A stretch of DNA of 52,495 nt from Deltaproteobacteria bacterium (GTDB lineage: Bacteria > Myxococcota_A > UBA9160 > UBA4427). The position numbers and the translations under genes are program-made. Position 1 is the first letter of the stretch. The number at the start of each line of letters is the position of its first letter. Location of the stretch: positions 1-52,495 of the forward strand of contig PAQX01000084.1 in the NCBI GenBank assembly GCA_002709835.1, written 5' to 3'. Of this stretch, positions 52,096 to 52,495 are shown one piece after another. The notes under the pieces are model-generated. The model was given only the letters and a program-made list of their open reading frames with translations, was not told the origin of the DNA and did not search any database.

Positions 52096-52495
52096 TCAGC
52101 CTGCGACGCGCTCGATCTCGACCGGAATTCCGGTCATGAACGCCTGCCCTGACATCGGTTCGAAGCTCCCTGGGCCGTAGGGCAGCAAGCGGTTCACGTT
52201 CACACCGGGGCGCTCGGCCGCGAACCGCAGAGAGGGCGAACCCTGAAAGCCGCCCCCGTGAGGCATCGCGACGACGCCCCGCGCGAGCCCCTCGTCGAAG
52301 GCGACCTCGACCTCGATCTCGCCGAACCCGTTGCGCGCCTGCGCGCGGTCGCCGGGCGAGAGACCCAACCGAGAAGCGTCCTCGGGATGGACGAAGAGCC
52401 TCGGCTCACGATTCCGCCCCCGCATCTTCGGCAGGTTCTGGAGCCAGCTGTTGTGCATCGTGGGCTCGCGCTTCGAGATCAGCTTCAGCCGATCG
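52096..52495 (-). CDS. Molybdopterin oxidoreductase, C-terminal part
   Basis: The frame enters from the right edge; 132 residues are visible. 'NREPRLFVHPEDASRLGLSP' and 'DRAQARNGFGEIEVEVAFDE' with 'GVVAMPHGGGFQ' form the molybdopterin-dinucleotide-binding barrel of DMSO-reductase-superfamily enzymes, the same domain as in the complete gene at 41060-43279 but clearly different in sequence. The catalytic part lies outside the window. It converges on the BVMO gene. Confidence 0.82.
   Translation of the reverse strand, partial: DRLKLISKREPTMHNSWLQNLPKMRGRNREPRLFVHPEDASRLGLSPGDRAQARNGFGEIEVEVAFDEGLARGVVAMPHGGGFQGSPSLRFAAERPGVNVNRLLPYGPGSFEPMSGQAFMTGIPVEIERVAG

Noticed and set aside
1..52495. tRNA, rRNA, CRISPR array, insertion sequence, prophage genes
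   Set aside because: No T-loop/anticodon patterns, repeat-spacer arrays, transposase, integrase or phage structural proteins were recognised on reading both strands; covariance-model searches were not possible here.

Overview
The window is 52.5 kb of very GC-rich, gene-dense bacterial DNA with short intergenic gaps and no rRNA, tRNA, CRISPR or insertion sequence that I can recognise. Lipobox lipoproteins, an exported azurin and a DUF2490 outer-membrane-type protein point to a Gram-negative envelope. The crowd of acyl-CoA, SDR, CaiB/BaiF, P450, PhyH, F420-type LLM, DUF3556 and Baeyer-Villiger genes resembles uncultured Myxococcota or Binatota-like (formerly Deltaproteobacteria) lipid and terpenoid degraders. 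That placement is inference; no taxonomic marker gene is present.

Layout. 1-9.2 kb: amidohydrolase end, enoyl-CoA hydratase/acyl-CoA dehydrogenase pair, SMP-30-like lipoprotein, BaiN-type flavoprotein, cytochrome P450 with a divergent TetR gene and a 22-bp operator between them, DUF2490, PhyH dioxygenase, GST. 9.3-16.8 kb: histidine-repeat lipoprotein, LLM-SDR-SDR operon, thiolase, metallo-beta-lactamase-fold hydrolase, PilZ protein, serine hydrolase. 16.8-20.7 kb is a decayed patch: a 5'-truncated PhyH gene head-to-head with an alpha/beta-hydrolase pseudogene (one frameshift, one in-frame TAG), then NTF2-like, sulfotransferase, and an SDR gene broken by TAG.

20.7-27.3 kb is the most distinctive region. 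Two nearly identical Fur-box-like sequences (20765-20786 and 24656-24677) precede an exported protein that fuses an M16 peptidase, a TPR-like segment and an HExxH metallopeptidase, and a divergent pair of units: azurin plus a lipocalin-like protein on one side, class II (iron-free) fumarase on the other. Behind fumarase lies an AhpC-type peroxiredoxin whose peroxidatic cysteine codon is TGA, followed at once by a bacterial SECIS-like stem-loop; I read it as a selenoprotein. Together this looks like an iron-sparing and oxidative-stress locus.

27.3-52.5 kb returns to catabolism: amidohydrolase, CaiB/BaiF CoA-transferase, remnant of a flavin monooxygenase, SDR, DUF7064-like protein, large alpha/beta hydrolase, nitronate monooxygenase, gpsA interrupted by TAG, two APH-type kinases (one lacking the catalytic-loop His and Asn), a KstD-like flavoprotein, a molybdopterin oxidoreductase with a small downstream ORF, three Baeyer-Villiger-type monooxygenases, a DUF3556 membrane protein in a two-gene unit with the third of them, and the end of another molybdopterin oxidoreductase. 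The likely theme is oxygenase attack on hydrophobic substrates followed by CoA activation and beta-oxidation; individual substrates cannot be read from sequence.
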